Assembly: GCA_037044975.1 (NCBI GenBank)
Contig: JBAOIL010000039.1
Coordinates: forward strand, 1-64,000
Reading direction: 5' to 3'
DNA from: JADLHS01 sp020848635
Lineage (GTDB): Bacteria > Verrucomicrobiota > Verrucomicrobiia > Limisphaerales > JADLHS01
Length of the DNA: 64,000 nt
Shown: positions 1-8,590 of the stretch, one piece after another
Position numbering within the stretch: position 1 is the first letter of the stretch
Layout of the letters: each line of letters opens with the position of its first letter
The notes under the pieces: generated by a model
The model's input: the letters and a program-made list of their open reading frames with translations, nothing else
Told to the model about the DNA's origin: nothing
The model's database searches: none
Translations under genes and position numbers: made by a program

Positions 1-18
1 AAAAAAAAAAAAAAAAAA
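1..18. other. Terminal poly-A run
   Basis: Eighteen consecutive A residues open the window and abut very GC-rich coding sequence. Such a run is out of character with the flanking DNA and sits exactly at the edge, so it is most likely a read-end or assembly artefact rather than genomic. Confidence 0.7.
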
Positions 19-291
19 GGAAAGGTGGGCCTGCTCGGGGTCAAGCGGCTCTCGTTCGCCGACGCCGAGCTCACCCGCGAGCTCACCGGCATGATGATCG
101 GCGGCGTCACCGTGCCCGGGCTGCCGCCGATGCCCGTCTACGTCGACGCCGCCGTGCTGGAGCAGCCGAGGGTCGTCATGGGCGGCGGAGACCGCTCGAG
201 CAAGCTGCTGCTCGACCCGCGCGAGCTGCGCAAGCTGCCGGATGTCGAGGTGGTCCAGGCCCTCGCCCTCCCCCGCCCCGAGCTCAGCTGA
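19..291 (+). CDS. YbaK/EbsC-family aminoacyl-tRNA deacylase, C-terminal part
   Basis: The family hydrolyses mischarged aminoacyl-tRNA such as Cys-tRNA(Pro), or acts as a ProX-type editing domain. Only the C-terminal ~90 residues are present. I see the family pattern 'VKRLSFADAE', then 'ELTGMMIGGVTVPGLP', 'PVYVDAAV' and 'MGGGDRSSKLLLDP', ending near '-LPDVEVVQAL'. The 5' end is missing because the poly-A run interrupts it; a GTG at 25 is in frame but is unlikely to be the true start. The stop overlaps the end of the convergent phosphatidyltransferase gene by 8 bp. Assignment is by recall of the motif pattern and is moderately secure. Confidence 0.6.
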   Translation, partial: GKVGLLGVKRLSFADAELTRELTGMMIGGVTVPGLPPMPVYVDAAVLEQPRVVMGGGDRSSKLLLDPRELRKLPDVEVVQALALPRPELS

Positions 292-968
292 GCCGGCGCC
301 GGACGACGACGAGCAGCTGCAGCAGGCCCACAGCGCCGAGCCCGACCCAGGCCCAGGCCCCCCAGGTGGCCCATGACGCCGACGCGTCGACGTACCACCC
401 GGCACCGAGCAGGAACATGGCCGTGACGATGACGCGGGTGGGCCGCTCGGCCACGGTGACCACACCCACCTCGTCCATCCCCGCCGCACCGGCGCGGGCG
501 CGGGCGTACTCCTGCAGCCCCATGAGCACCCCGGCCCCGACGCAGACCCCGGCGGGGGCGCCCGCGAGCCAGAGCGCGAGCAGGTAGAGCGCGTCGCTGA
601 TGCGGTCGACGACGGAGTCGAGCACGTAGCCCCACCGCGTCACGCGGTCGGTCATCACCGCGACGGCGCCGTCGAGGTTGTCGATGAGGCCGGACAGGAC
701 GACGACCGCAGCCGCAGCCGAGCAGCCAGCGTCCGCCGAGGGCGGCGAGCCAGGCCACGACCCCGCTGACCACCGCACCGAGCACCGTGACGAGGTCGGG
801 CGGCACCCGCAGCCGCACGAAGGGGGCTGCCACGACGTAGACGATCGACAGCCAGCCCCCGGTCAGCCGCGACTGCGACGGGTCGTAGCCGCCGTGCAGC
901 TCGCTCCACCGCACGAAGTACTGCGCGCGTGTGGGACTCGCCGCGCGGCCCGGGCTGTCGTCGTCCAC
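284..968 (-). CDS. CDP-alcohol phosphatidyltransferase family protein (one frameshift)
   Basis: Integral membrane enzyme that moves a phosphatidyl group from CDP-diacylglycerol to an alcohol such as inositol phosphate or glycerol phosphate. The signature is visible as 'GLIDNLDGAVAVMTDRVTRW' followed by G-Y-V-L-D-S-V-V-D. This matches D-x2-D-G-x2-A, then G-x3-D-x3-D, although the Arg normally following the Ala is Val here. Several hydrophobic segments follow. The N-terminus (GTG at 968, 'MDDDSPGRAASPTRAQYFVR') and the catalytic part are in different frames that join near 700 to 720, consistent with one inserted base. The alcohol acceptor cannot be told from sequence. It is followed downstream (5' side) by the SIMPL gene on the same strand. 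Confidence 0.75.
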
Positions 969-972
969 GCGA

Positions 973-1598
973 TCAGGCCAGCGACCAGCGCACCTGCAGC
1001 GACACCGTCACCGCGCCCTCGCCTGCGTCGACGGGCATGGGCGCGGCATCGACCATCACGGCACGGGCGAACATCGGCCGCGGCGACGGTGCCATGACGA
1101 CCGCGTCGGAGACGGCGAGCACCTGGCCCAGCTCCCGCCCCGCGAGGGCGGCGAGCTGCTCGGCCTTGGCGCGGGCATCGGTGAAGGCTGCGTCGCGGGC
1201 GGCCCGTTCGAGCGCGGCGGGATCGGCGTGGTCGAAGGTGACCCCGTGCACGCGGGCGTCGTCGCCCCCGGCGGCGACCACCGTGCCGACGAGCGCGCCG
1301 GCGCTCGTGGCGTCGGGCGCCACGGCGCTCAGGCGCAGCGACGCGACGTAGCCCGACACCGTCGGCCACGGGTCGTGCTCCGGGCTGAGCGAGACCCCGC
1401 CGCTGGCCAGCGACGCCTCGGCGACCCCGGCCTCGAGCAGCGCCGCGCGGATGGCGGCCAGGGCGGCGCCCGCCTGGGTCATGGCCACGTCGGCGGTGCG
1501 GGCGCGCGACTCCGCGCCCACGTCGAGCAGGCACCGGTCGTGGCGGCCCGGCCGCCGCTCCCGATCCGCGTCACCGTGATCCCGCGCTGCATGCCCAT
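973..1598 (-). CDS. SIMPL (DUF541) domain protein
   Basis: SIMPL proteins are small, usually secreted or membrane-associated proteins of poorly defined, stress-related function. The start ATG at 1598 gives 'MGMQRGITVTRIGSGG', the typical 'I-T-V-T-G-x-G' opening. The main body ('MTQAGAALAAIRAALLEAGV' ... 'SLSPEHDPWPTVSGYVASLR') and the C-terminal 'ARAKAEQLAALAGRELGQVL' then 'VTVSLQVRW' match the family. One frameshift near 1540 separates start and body. No signal peptide is seen. It lies 5 bp from the phosphatidyltransferase start, so co-transcription is likely. Confidence 0.7.
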
Positions 1599-1677
1599 CC
1601 CCCGATCCTGGCACGCCCCACCGCCCCACCGCCCCACGCCCCCCGCCTACCGGCCACCCCCGCCGCCCCCGTTCCGC

Positions 1678-1769
1678 GGGAGTGATCCGGAGGTCCGGAT
1701 CACTTCCCGGGTTAGGCACTCCCGAGGGCCGCTAACGCCGGGAGTGATCCGGAGATCCGGATCACTCCC
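1678..1769. repeat. Two near-identical long palindromes
   Basis: Two copies of the same inverted repeat lie about 31 bp apart between metF and the SIMPL gene. The second (1740-1769) is a perfect 14-bp stem, GGGAGTGATCCGGA, with a 2-base centre. The first (1678-1708) is the same stem with one extra T in the right arm and a GG centre. No T-run follows, so they are not classical terminators. A REP-like element or a twin operator are the alternatives. Confidence 0.7.
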
Positions 1770-2772
1770 GCGGGAGGCCGGGGGGCGGCGCGGGGCGGCG
1801 GGCTCGGTGCTGCGGCGGGGTCGGGGGGCGGCGGGGGCGGGACGACGCGGGCGTAGACCTCGCGCGTGGCCGTGGAGCGGTTGAGCGTGTAGAAGTGCAG
1901 GCCCGGCGCGCCGCCGGCGAGCAGCTCGCGCGGCACAGCTCGGTGGCGACGTCGACGCCGAGCGGCGCGCACCGCCTCGGGGTCGTCGCGCGACGGCGTC
2001 GAAGCCGCGCCGCCGAGGTCGGCGGGGAACGCCGCCCCCGACAGCACCGCGATGCCGCTCGAGCTGCGTCGACGTTGGTCACCGGCATGAGCCCCGGCAG
2101 GATCGGCATGGTCGCACGCCGGCGGCGCGCGGCGCGCTCGACGAGGCGCGAAGTAGTCCGTCGGCCTCGGAAGAACATCTGCGTGACGGCGAAGTCCGCG
2201 CCCGCGTCGCTGCTTGGCGCGCGAGCACGCTCGGCGTCGTGCGTCGCAGCGACGGCGACTCGGGGTGCCCCTCGGGGAACGCCGCCACGCCGACCGTGAA
2301 GTCGCCGAGCGCTGCGCACGAGCGCGCACGAGCTCGTCGGCGTGGTCGAGGCCGCCGGGCGTGCGGCACCCACGGCGTGCCCGGGCCACCGGGCGGGTCG
2401 CCGCGCAGCGCGAGCACGTTGCGGATGCCGGCGTCGGCGTACTGCCCCGACCACCGCCGCGCAGCTCGCTCGACCGACGCGCCCGACGCAGGTCAGGTGC
2501 GCCATCGCGGTAGCAGGGTCGTCTCCGCTGCGATCCGCCCGGTGATCCGCACCGTCCGGTCCCGCGTCGAGCCGCCGGCGCCGTAGGTCACCGAGACGAA
2601 CGTCGGGCGCCAGCCGCTCGAGCTCGCGGATGCGCCGACCAGAGCGCCCGCTCGCCGTCGTCGGTCTTCGGCGGGAAGAACTCGAACGAGTAGGACGGCG
2701 CCGCCCGAGGCGAGCACGTCGCGCAGCGACAGGGCAGCGCCGGGCATGCACGGTGGGCTCGCCTCGACTCAT
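1762..2772 (-). CDS. metF: Methylenetetrahydrofolate reductase (many frameshifts)
   Basis: Cytosolic flavoprotein reducing 5,10-methylene-THF to 5-methyl-THF. Pieces in alternating frames line up with the family in order: 'SLRDVLASGG', 'FEFFPPKTDDGERALW', 'PTFVSVTYGAGGSTRDRTVR', 'LALRGDPPGGPGTPWVPH', 'DFTVGVAAFPEGHPESPS', 'DFAVTQMFF', 'MPILPGLMPVTN' and 'LHFYTLNRSTATREVYARV'. The start ATG at 2772 ('MSRGEPTVHA') fits. The stop is uncertain because frameshifts carry the reading frame into the twin palindromes. At least eight single-base errors are needed to restore one frame. It is divergent from the prenyl synthase gene, with 71 bp between starts. Confidence 0.85.
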   Translation of the reverse strand: MSRGEPTVHARRCPVAARRARLGRRRPTRSSSSRRRPTTASGRSGRRIRELERLAPDVRLGDLRRRRLDAGPDGADHRADRSGDDPATAMAHLTCVGRVGRASCAAVVGAVRRRRHPQRARAARRPARWPGHAVGAARPAASTTPTSSCALVRSARRLHGRRGGVPRGAPRVAVAATHDAERARAPSSDAGADFAVTQMFFRGRRTTSRLVERAARRRRATMPILPGLMPVTNVDAARAASRCCRGRRSPPTSAARLRRRRATTPRRCAPLGVDVATELCRASCSPAARRACTSTRSTAPRPRARSTPASSRPRRPPTPPQHRARRPAPPPGLPRE

Positions 2773-2843
2773 GCCGCAGAGGGTAACGACGCCCACGCCT
2801 CGCGGATCGGCCGCCTGCGCCCGTCACCCGTAGGCTCGACGCG

Positions 2844-3951
2844 ATGCCCGAGCCGCTCGCCCCCGCGCGCCGTGCCGCCGCTGGACGCCGACGACCTGCG
2901 ATCCCGCGTGCAGAAGCGCGCTCGACGAGTTCCTCGCCCGGCAGGTGCCGGTGCTCGCCGACCGTCAGCGCCGACCTGGCGCCGCTCGTCCGACGCCGTG
3001 CGCCGACCTGCTGCGCGGGCGGCAAGCGGCTGCGCCCGGCGTTCTGCTACTGGGGCTGGCGCGGCGGCCGGCGGGCGCCGACGACGAGGCGGCGATGCGC
3101 GCGGCCACGCGCGCTGGAGCTGCTCCAGGCCTGCGCCCTCATCCACGACGACGTCATGGACGGCTCCGACACCCGCCGCGGCATGCCGGCCGCGCACCGC
3201 CGGTTCGCCGACGCTGCACCGCGGCAACGAGTGGCTCGGCTCGCACGGAGACCTTCGGCGTCGGCGCGGCGATCCTGCTCGGCGACCTCGTGCCTGTCGT
3301 GGGCCGACGAGCTGCTCATGGCCTGCGGCCTGCCCGCCGACGGCGCTGCGCCCGGGCCAAGCCGGTCTACGACGAGATGCGCACCGAGCTCATGGCCGGG
3401 CAGTACCTCGACCTGCTCGAGCAGGCCCGCGGCGGCGGCTCGCGTCGACGCGGGCGCTGCGCGTGGTGCGCTTCAAGTCGCGCCAAGTACACGATCGAGC
3501 GGCCGCTGCACCTCGGCGCCGCGCTGGCCGGGGCGACCCGGAGCGATCGCGCGGCCTACTCCGCGCTACGGCCTCCCGCTCGGCGAGGCCTTCCAGCTGC
3601 GCGACGACGTCCTCGGCGTCTTCGGCGACCCGGCCGAGACCGGCAAGCCCGCCGGCGACGACCTGCGCGAGGGCAAGCGCACCGTGCTCGTGGCAGAGGC
3701 CTTCGAGCGCGCGCAGTCCCCGCCGCAGGCCAAGAGCGCTGCGCCGCCACCTGGGCGACCCGGCCCTGGACGCGACGCGGCGTCGCGCGCCTGCGGGAGG
3801 TCATCGCCGACACCGGGGCGCTGGCCCACGTCGAGACGATGATCTCCACCGCGTTCGAGCAGGCGCTGGCCGCGCTCGACACCCCGCGGTCGAGCGGAGG
3901 CCCGCGACGGCTCGCCGACGCTGGCCGTCGCCGCAACGGCGCGGACCGTGT
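2844..3951 (+). CDS. crtE: Polyprenyl diphosphate (GGPP-type) synthase, many frameshifts
   Basis: Isoprenyl chain-elongating enzyme; with the adjacent crtI it probably supplies geranylgeranyl-PP for carotenoids. Recognisable in order: 'GGKRLRPAFCYWGWR', the first Asp-rich motif in 'CALIHDDVMDGSDTRRG', 'ELMAGQYLDLLEQARGG', the Lys of 'KYTIERPLHLGAALAG', and the second Asp-rich motif 'AFQLRDDVLGVFGDPAETGK'. More than ten +1 insertions break the frame (for example at about 2917, 3481, 3566, 3738 and 3780). The stop is taken as TGA at 3949 after '-ATARTV'; an alternative stop at 3964 would overlap the crtI start. idsA is an equally valid name. Confidence 0.85.
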
Positions 3952-3960
3952 GACCCGCCG

Positions 3961-5542
3961 ATGAGCCTGTCGCGCAGCATCGACCCGCTGGATCCCGGGC
4001 GGGCCGCGACCGTCACCGGACCCACCGATCGCGTCGTGATCGTCGGGTGCCGGCCTCGGCGGGCCTCTCCGCGGCGCTGCGCCTCGCCGGGTGCCGGCCG
4101 CGAGGTCACGGTCATCGAGCGCGAGAGCCGGTGCCGGGCGGGCGCAGCGGGGCTGCTCGACCGACGGCGGGCTACCGCTTCGACACCGGCCCGACCGTGC
4201 TGACGATGCCGCGACCTCATCGCCGACGCCTTCGACGGCCGTCGGCGAGGACATGGACGACTGGCTCGACCTGCGAGCCGGTCGACCCGCTGTACCGCGC
4301 GTGCTACCCGGACGGCTCGCAGCTCGACGTGCACGCCGACGTCGAGGCCATGGCCGAGCGAGATCGACGCGCGTCATCGGCCCCGGCGAGGCCGCCGGCT
4401 ACCGGCGCTACGTCGACTTCGTCTCGCAGCTCTACCGCTACGAGATGAAGCGACTTCATCGACCGCAACATCGACTCGCCCGCTCGACCTGCTCACGCCC
4501 GAATCTGGCGCGAGCTCGTCGCGCTCGGCGGCTTCCGCCGGCTCACGCCCAAGGTGCGCGCAGTTCCTGCGACGACCCGCGCACCGAGCGGCTCTTCTGC
4601 TTCCAGGCGATGTACGCCGGCCTGTCCCCGCAGGACGCGCTGGCCATCTACGCCGTCATCGCCTACATGGACTCCGTGGCCGGGGTCTACTTCCCCAAGG
4701 GCGGCATGCACGCGGTGCCCCGCGGCGATGGCCGGCGCGGCGGAGAAGCACGGCGTCGACGTTCCGCTACGACACCGAGGTCGACCGCGCGTCGAGACCG
4801 TCGGCGACCGCGCCGTCGGCCGTCATCACCGCCGACGGCGAGCGCATCGCGGCCGACGTCGTCGTGCTCAACCCCGACCTGCCGGTGGCCTACCGCGACC
4901 TGCTCGGCCACGAGCCGTGGTCGGTCCAGCCGGCTGACGCTACTCGCCGTCGTGCTTCCTGCTGCTCGCCGGCTCGCACCGCGCGCGTACGACGAAGATC
5001 GCCCACCACAACATCCACTTCGGGCGCACCTGGGACGGGGTGTTCCGCGGAGCTCATCGACGAGCGGCCGGCTCATGACCGACCCGAGCATCCTCGTGAC
5101 CAATCCCGACCCGCAGCGACCCGTCGCTGGCGCCCCGACGGCACGCGAGATCTACTACGTGCTGTTCCCCACGCCGAACCTCGACGCCGACATCGACTGG
5201 CGCACCGAGGGTCCGCGCTACCGCGACCAGGTGGTGGCGCACGCTCGAGGAGCGCGGCTACGTCGGCTTCGGCGACGGCATCGAGGTCGAGCACGTGACG
5301 ACGCCCGCTGGACTGGGCAGCGAGCGCGGCATGGAGCGCGGCGCCCCGTTCGCCGCGGCGCACACGTTCCGGCCAGACCGGGCCGTTCCGTCCGGGCAAC
5401 CTGTGGGGCCGAGAACGTCGTCTTCACCGGGTCGGGCACCCAGCCCGGCGTGGGCGTGCCGATGGTGCTCATCTCCGGGCGCCTGGCCGCCGAGCGCGTG
5501 CTGGGCGTCGACCGCGCCTACCGCTCCCGCGCCACCCGCTGA
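3961..5542 (+). CDS. crtI: Phytoene desaturase, CrtI type (many frameshifts)
   Basis: FAD-dependent carotenoid desaturase acting on membrane-dissolved phytoene. The repaired N-terminus reads 'DRVVIVG-GLxGLSAALRLA' (dinucleotide-binding fold) and 'VTVIERES', then 'RFDTGPTVLTMP'. Frame-intact stretches include 'LFCFQAMYAGLSPQDALAIY', 'SVAGVYFPKGGMHAVPR', 'IAADVVVLNPDLPVAYRDLL', 'IYYVLFPTPNLDADIDWR' and the C-terminal 'FTGSGTQPGVGVPMVLISGR'. Length after repair (~520 aa) is normal. It starts 10 bp after the prenyl synthase stop, so the two form an operon. About twenty inserted bases are needed to restore the frame, the densest damage in the window. Confidence 0.88.
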
Positions 5543-5627
5543 GACCGGCGTCCGCCGCGGACCACGTCCTCGGCGCATCGCGAGCGAGACCGGGCCGAGT
5601 CGGCACCGGGCACTACCCTCGGGCCTG

Positions 5628-7401
5628 ATGGCCGACGCCCCGCGGCCGCGCGAGCCGCGCGAGCCCTTCAGCGCCGACCCGGCGCGAGATCCAGACGCCG
5701 GGCCGGTCGACCGACACGTCTTCGTCGTCCACCACCTCGTGCCCGGCGTCGTCGGCGACGGCGCTCATCACACTCGGCTCGCTGGGGGTGGGCTGGCTGC
5801 CGCTGAACACCGGCCTGTACGACGACACCCTGGTCCGGCGTGCTGCACGAGACCGAGCTGGGCAAGCTCGTCGCCCGCGCGCTGGTGATCATCGGCGGCG
5901 CGCTGCTGCTGCAGACCTGGCTGGTGCTCGGCGTCGACGTGCTCTCGCGGCCGGCTGCGCGACGTGCGGCGGATGTGGGTGCTGCTGGCCGCCTGGTGCG
6001 CGCCGCTGATGATCTCGCATCCCGCTGTTCAGCCGCGACGTCTACTCCTACTTCGCGCAGGGCAAGCTCGTCGCCGCCGGCGTTCGACCCGTACAACGCC
6101 TCCGGCGTCTCGAGCGTGCCGGGCTGGGCCGCCGACGGCGTCGACCCGCTGTGGGCGGAGACGCCGACGCCCTACGGGCCCGTTCTTCCTCATGATCTCG
6201 CGCGGCATCGCCACCTTCGTCGGCCCCAACCCGGTGATGGCGGCGCTGATGTTCCGCGTGCGTCGCGGTCATCGGCGTGGCGCTGCTGGCCTACTACCTG
6301 CCGCGGCTGGCGTTCCTGCACGGCATCGACCCCACCAAGGCGCTGTGGCTCGGCGTGCTCAACCCGCTGGTGCTCATGCACTTCATCGCCGGGGTGCACA
6401 ACGACGCGCTCATGGTCGGCCTCATCGTCATGGGGCTCACGCTGGCGGCCGAGCGCCGCCCGGTGCTCGGGCTGCTCGTGCTCGGCCTGGCCGCCTCGGT
6501 CAAGCCCATCGCTCTGCTGGCGGTGCCCTTCGCGGGGCTGCTGTGGGCCGGCTCCCGCGCGGGCTGGTGGCGGCGCATCGCCACGTGGGCCGGATCGGCC
6601 GCGATCTCGTTGGGCACCATCGTCGTGCTCGGCGCGATGATCGGCGTGGGCTTCGGCTGGCTCAATGCGCTGTCGACTCCTGGTGTGGTGCGTACCTGGC
6701 TCTCGCCGTCCACCGCGCTGGGCATGACCATCGGCGGCATCGGCAGCCTGCTGGGCAGACCGGAGATCCTCGACGGCGCTGTCACCGTGGTGCGGCTGAT
6801 CGCGATGGCGGCGGCGTTGGCCTTCGTGGCCTGGCTGTGCCTCAAGCCCGAGGGGCGCACCCCCGTGCGCGGGGCGGCGCTGGCCTTCGCGGCGGTCGTC
6901 GTCCTCGGCCCTGTGGTGCAGGTCTGGTACCTGCTGTGGGCGCTGCCGCTGATCGCCGCCACCGGGCTCAAACGGTCCTGGCACCTGCGCGCGATCATCC
7001 TGGGGACGGCGGCCTTCGTCATCTACGGTCTGGCCGAGAGCAGCGCGACGGCCGACTCGTTCATCGAGCTGCAGGACGGCCTCGCCGTGCTCGTGGCCAT
7101 CGCCGCCGTGGCGGTCGTGCTGCTCGCCAGCCCCCGCGAGCGCGAGCTGGTCATGGGCGACCAGTACGCCGAGGGTCTCACCCCCGACGACGCGCCCGCC
7201 CTGGCACGTTCGCGGCAGCTCGTCGTGGTCGGGCCGCACGGCGCGGGCACGAGGCCCCCGGCCGCGAGCAGCACGGCTCCTGACGACGCGACCCCGGCGA
7301 CGCGACCCCGGCGACGCGGCCCCGGCGCTCCGAGCAGCGCTTACGCGCGAGGCGTCGCGCGCCGCGCCAGGAGGCACCTCACGTCACGCGCCGCCGCGTA
7401 G
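5628..7401 (+). CDS. mptB: MptB-like polyprenol-phosphomannose alpha-1,6-mannosyltransferase
   Basis: Multi-pass membrane glycosyltransferase of the actinobacterial lipomannan/arabinomannan pathway that uses polyprenyl-phosphate-mannose. The repaired N-terminal half contains 'PLFSRDVYSYFAQGKLVAAG', the hallmark early loop, then 'GFDPYNASGVSSVPGWAADG' and 'AETPTPYGPFFLMISRGIAT'. From about 6277 the frame is clean for 374 residues, with repeated hydrophobic segments and 'FIAGVHNDALMVGLIVMG'. ATG at 5628 is chosen because an acidic, Pro/Arg-rich cytosolic head precedes the first membrane helix. The last ~20 codons overlap the convergent small gene at 7341. Frameshifts are confined to 5,650-6,280. 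Confidence 0.8.
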
Positions 7402-7631
7402 GCCATGGCGGCGACGGGCAGCAGCAGCAAGGCGGCCAGCCAGGCGCGGCCACCGGCGATCGAGGTGGCCGCGAGCACCACGCAGGCGGCGATCACGACG
7501 ACCGACCAGATGATGCCGATCACCAGGGCTGAGGTGGGACTGTCGTCGGCCGGGAAGACCCACCTCGCCCAGGCATCGCGACCCTGGCCGGGCAGTGGCC
7601 GGGTCACGCCCACGTTGTCGCCGAGTCGCAC
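7341..7631 (-). CDS. Small two-helix membrane protein, unknown function
   Basis: Ninety-six residues from a GTG at 7631. A hydrophilic head contains 'GRDAWARWVFPADDSPTS', then come two hydrophobic stretches ('LVIGIIWSVVVIAACVVLAA' and 'AWLAALLLLPVAAMAYAAA') and a basic tail. No family recognised. It runs convergently into the mptB 3' end with about 60 bp overlap. Confidence 0.55.
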   Translation of the reverse strand: MRLGDNVGVTRPLPGQGRDAWARWVFPADDSPTSALVIGIIWSVVVIAACVVLAATSIAGGRAWLAALLLLPVAAMAYAAARDVRCLLARRATPRA

Positions 7632-7688
7632 GGTCTCGTCCCATGGCGCGAAGCCTAGACGTGGGCCTGCCTCGGTGTCTGCCCTCGC

Positions 7689-8081
7689 TCAGCCGGCGTC
7701 GGGCAGCAGCACGACCGCACGGCGCCCGTCGTCCCGCCACCGCAGCACTGCGGCGGCGAGGATGTCGCGCGCGATCGCGTAGTCGCTCGGCGAACCTGCC
7801 GCGAACGAGCGCCACCCGTGCCACAGCACGACCAGGCCGCCCTCAGGCACGTCGAGGTCGCCGAGGCACTCCTCGAGGGCGTCCCAGTTCCCGCCGAACC
7901 ATGCCGGCAGCGCGAACGCCCCGGCGCACGCGCGCAGGAAGCCGGTCTTGCCGGCAGCCGCGGGCAGGATCACGGGCAGCACGCCCGGCGCGACGACGCG
8001 CACGCTCGCCCTGCTCGCGGCGTCGACCTCGAGCACGGGCGGGCCCTGGGTCAGCGACGCGGCCGACCAGGCTGCGGTCAT
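7689..8081 (-). CDS. Barstar family ribonuclease inhibitor
   Basis: Small cytosolic protein that binds and blocks barnase-type RNases. The core barstar motif is present as 'FALPAWFGGNWDALEECLGD', followed by 'VVLWHGWRSFA'. The ATG at 8081 overlaps the stop of the upstream RNase gene (ATGA), so the two are translationally coupled and the inhibitor is made with its partner. The ~40 N-terminal residues are longer than in the minimal barstar fold. The frame is intact. Confidence 0.88.
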   Translation of the reverse strand: MTAAWSAASLTQGPPVLEVDAASRASVRVVAPGVLPVILPAAAGKTGFLRACAGAFALPAWFGGNWDALEECLGDLDVPEGGLVVLWHGWRSFAAGSPSDYAIARDILAAAVLRWRDDGRRAVVLLPDAG

Positions 8082-8572
8082 GAGGCCACCACCTCCTGGA
8101 AGCTCGCGTAATGGTCGTCGGTCCAGAACCTCGACCCGTCGGCACCGGCGACGATGCGCCGGGCGCCGCGGTCGTCCGAGCCCGGGGTCTCGACGGTGTA
8201 CTCCCGGTAGAAGCCGCCGGCCTGCCGCGGCAGCAGGCCCTCGCGGTTGCCGAAGGTCGCGCCGTCCTTGCGGTAGGGGTACGGCCCGCCCGCGGCGATG
8301 AGCTCGAGGGTGTCGAGCGCCTCGGGCGGCAGCGCCGCCAGCGGCACGGTCGGCAGGTCGGTGGTCGCCGAGGCGGGCGCCAGCGCGGTGCCGTCGGGCA
8401 CGAGGGCGCTCGTGGCGGGCCGCGCGGATCCTGCGGACGCCGTCCCTGCGGACGACGTCCCGCCGGCGCAGCCCGCCAATGCCAGCACGACGCCGAGTGC
8501 GAACGCGACGAACGCCACGAGCACCGCGAGCGCACGCGACGGACGGGGCGACGACTGGCGCATGGGCGGCAT
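8078..8572 (-). CDS. Secreted N1/T1-type (barnase-like) ribonuclease, predicted lipoprotein
   Basis: Guanine-specific microbial RNase fold. After an N-terminal hydrophobic stretch ending in the lipobox-like 'LALAGCAGG', and an Ala/Ser/Thr-rich linker, the catalytic part reads 'PLAALPPEALDTLELI', 'GGPYPYRKDGATFGNREGLL', 'GGFYREYTVETPGSDDRGAR' and 'DGSRFWTDDHYASFQEV'. Catalytic Glu, Arg and His positions of the family appear retained. ATG at 8572 or 8563 are both possible; the hydrophobic segment follows either. It is coupled to barstar by a 4-bp overlap. The lipobox suggests the RNase stays membrane-tethered after export, unlike soluble barnase. Confidence 0.85.
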   Translation of the reverse strand: MPPMRQSSPRPSRALAVLVAFVAFALGVVLALAGCAGGTSSAGTASAGSARPATSALVPDGTALAPASATTDLPTVPLAALPPEALDTLELIAAGGPYPYRKDGATFGNREGLLPRQAGGFYREYTVETPGSDDRGARRIVAGADGSRFWTDDHYASFQEVVAS

Positions 8573-8590
8573 CGTGGCACGATGCGAGGC

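Noticed and set aside
1762..2772. Treating metF at 1762 and metF at 50287 as paralogues in one genome
   Set aside because: They lie in different organism segments and belong to different MTHFR subtypes, so the duplication is only apparent.
2746..4203. A 485-residue open frame covering crtE and the start of crtI
   Set aside because: It stitches together out-of-frame pieces; correct motifs of crtE and crtI only appear in alternating frames, so it is an effect of insertions.
138..5600. Numerous long Arg/Pro/Ala-rich frames on both strands of the GC-rich segment
   Set aside because: They are shadows of real genes in high-GC DNA; composition is extreme and no family pattern appears.
1870..6290. 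Programmed frameshifting or hypermutation in carotenoid genes
   Set aside because: Shifts occur every few dozen bases without slippery sites or stimulatory structures, and the same signature affects another organism's genes in the window.
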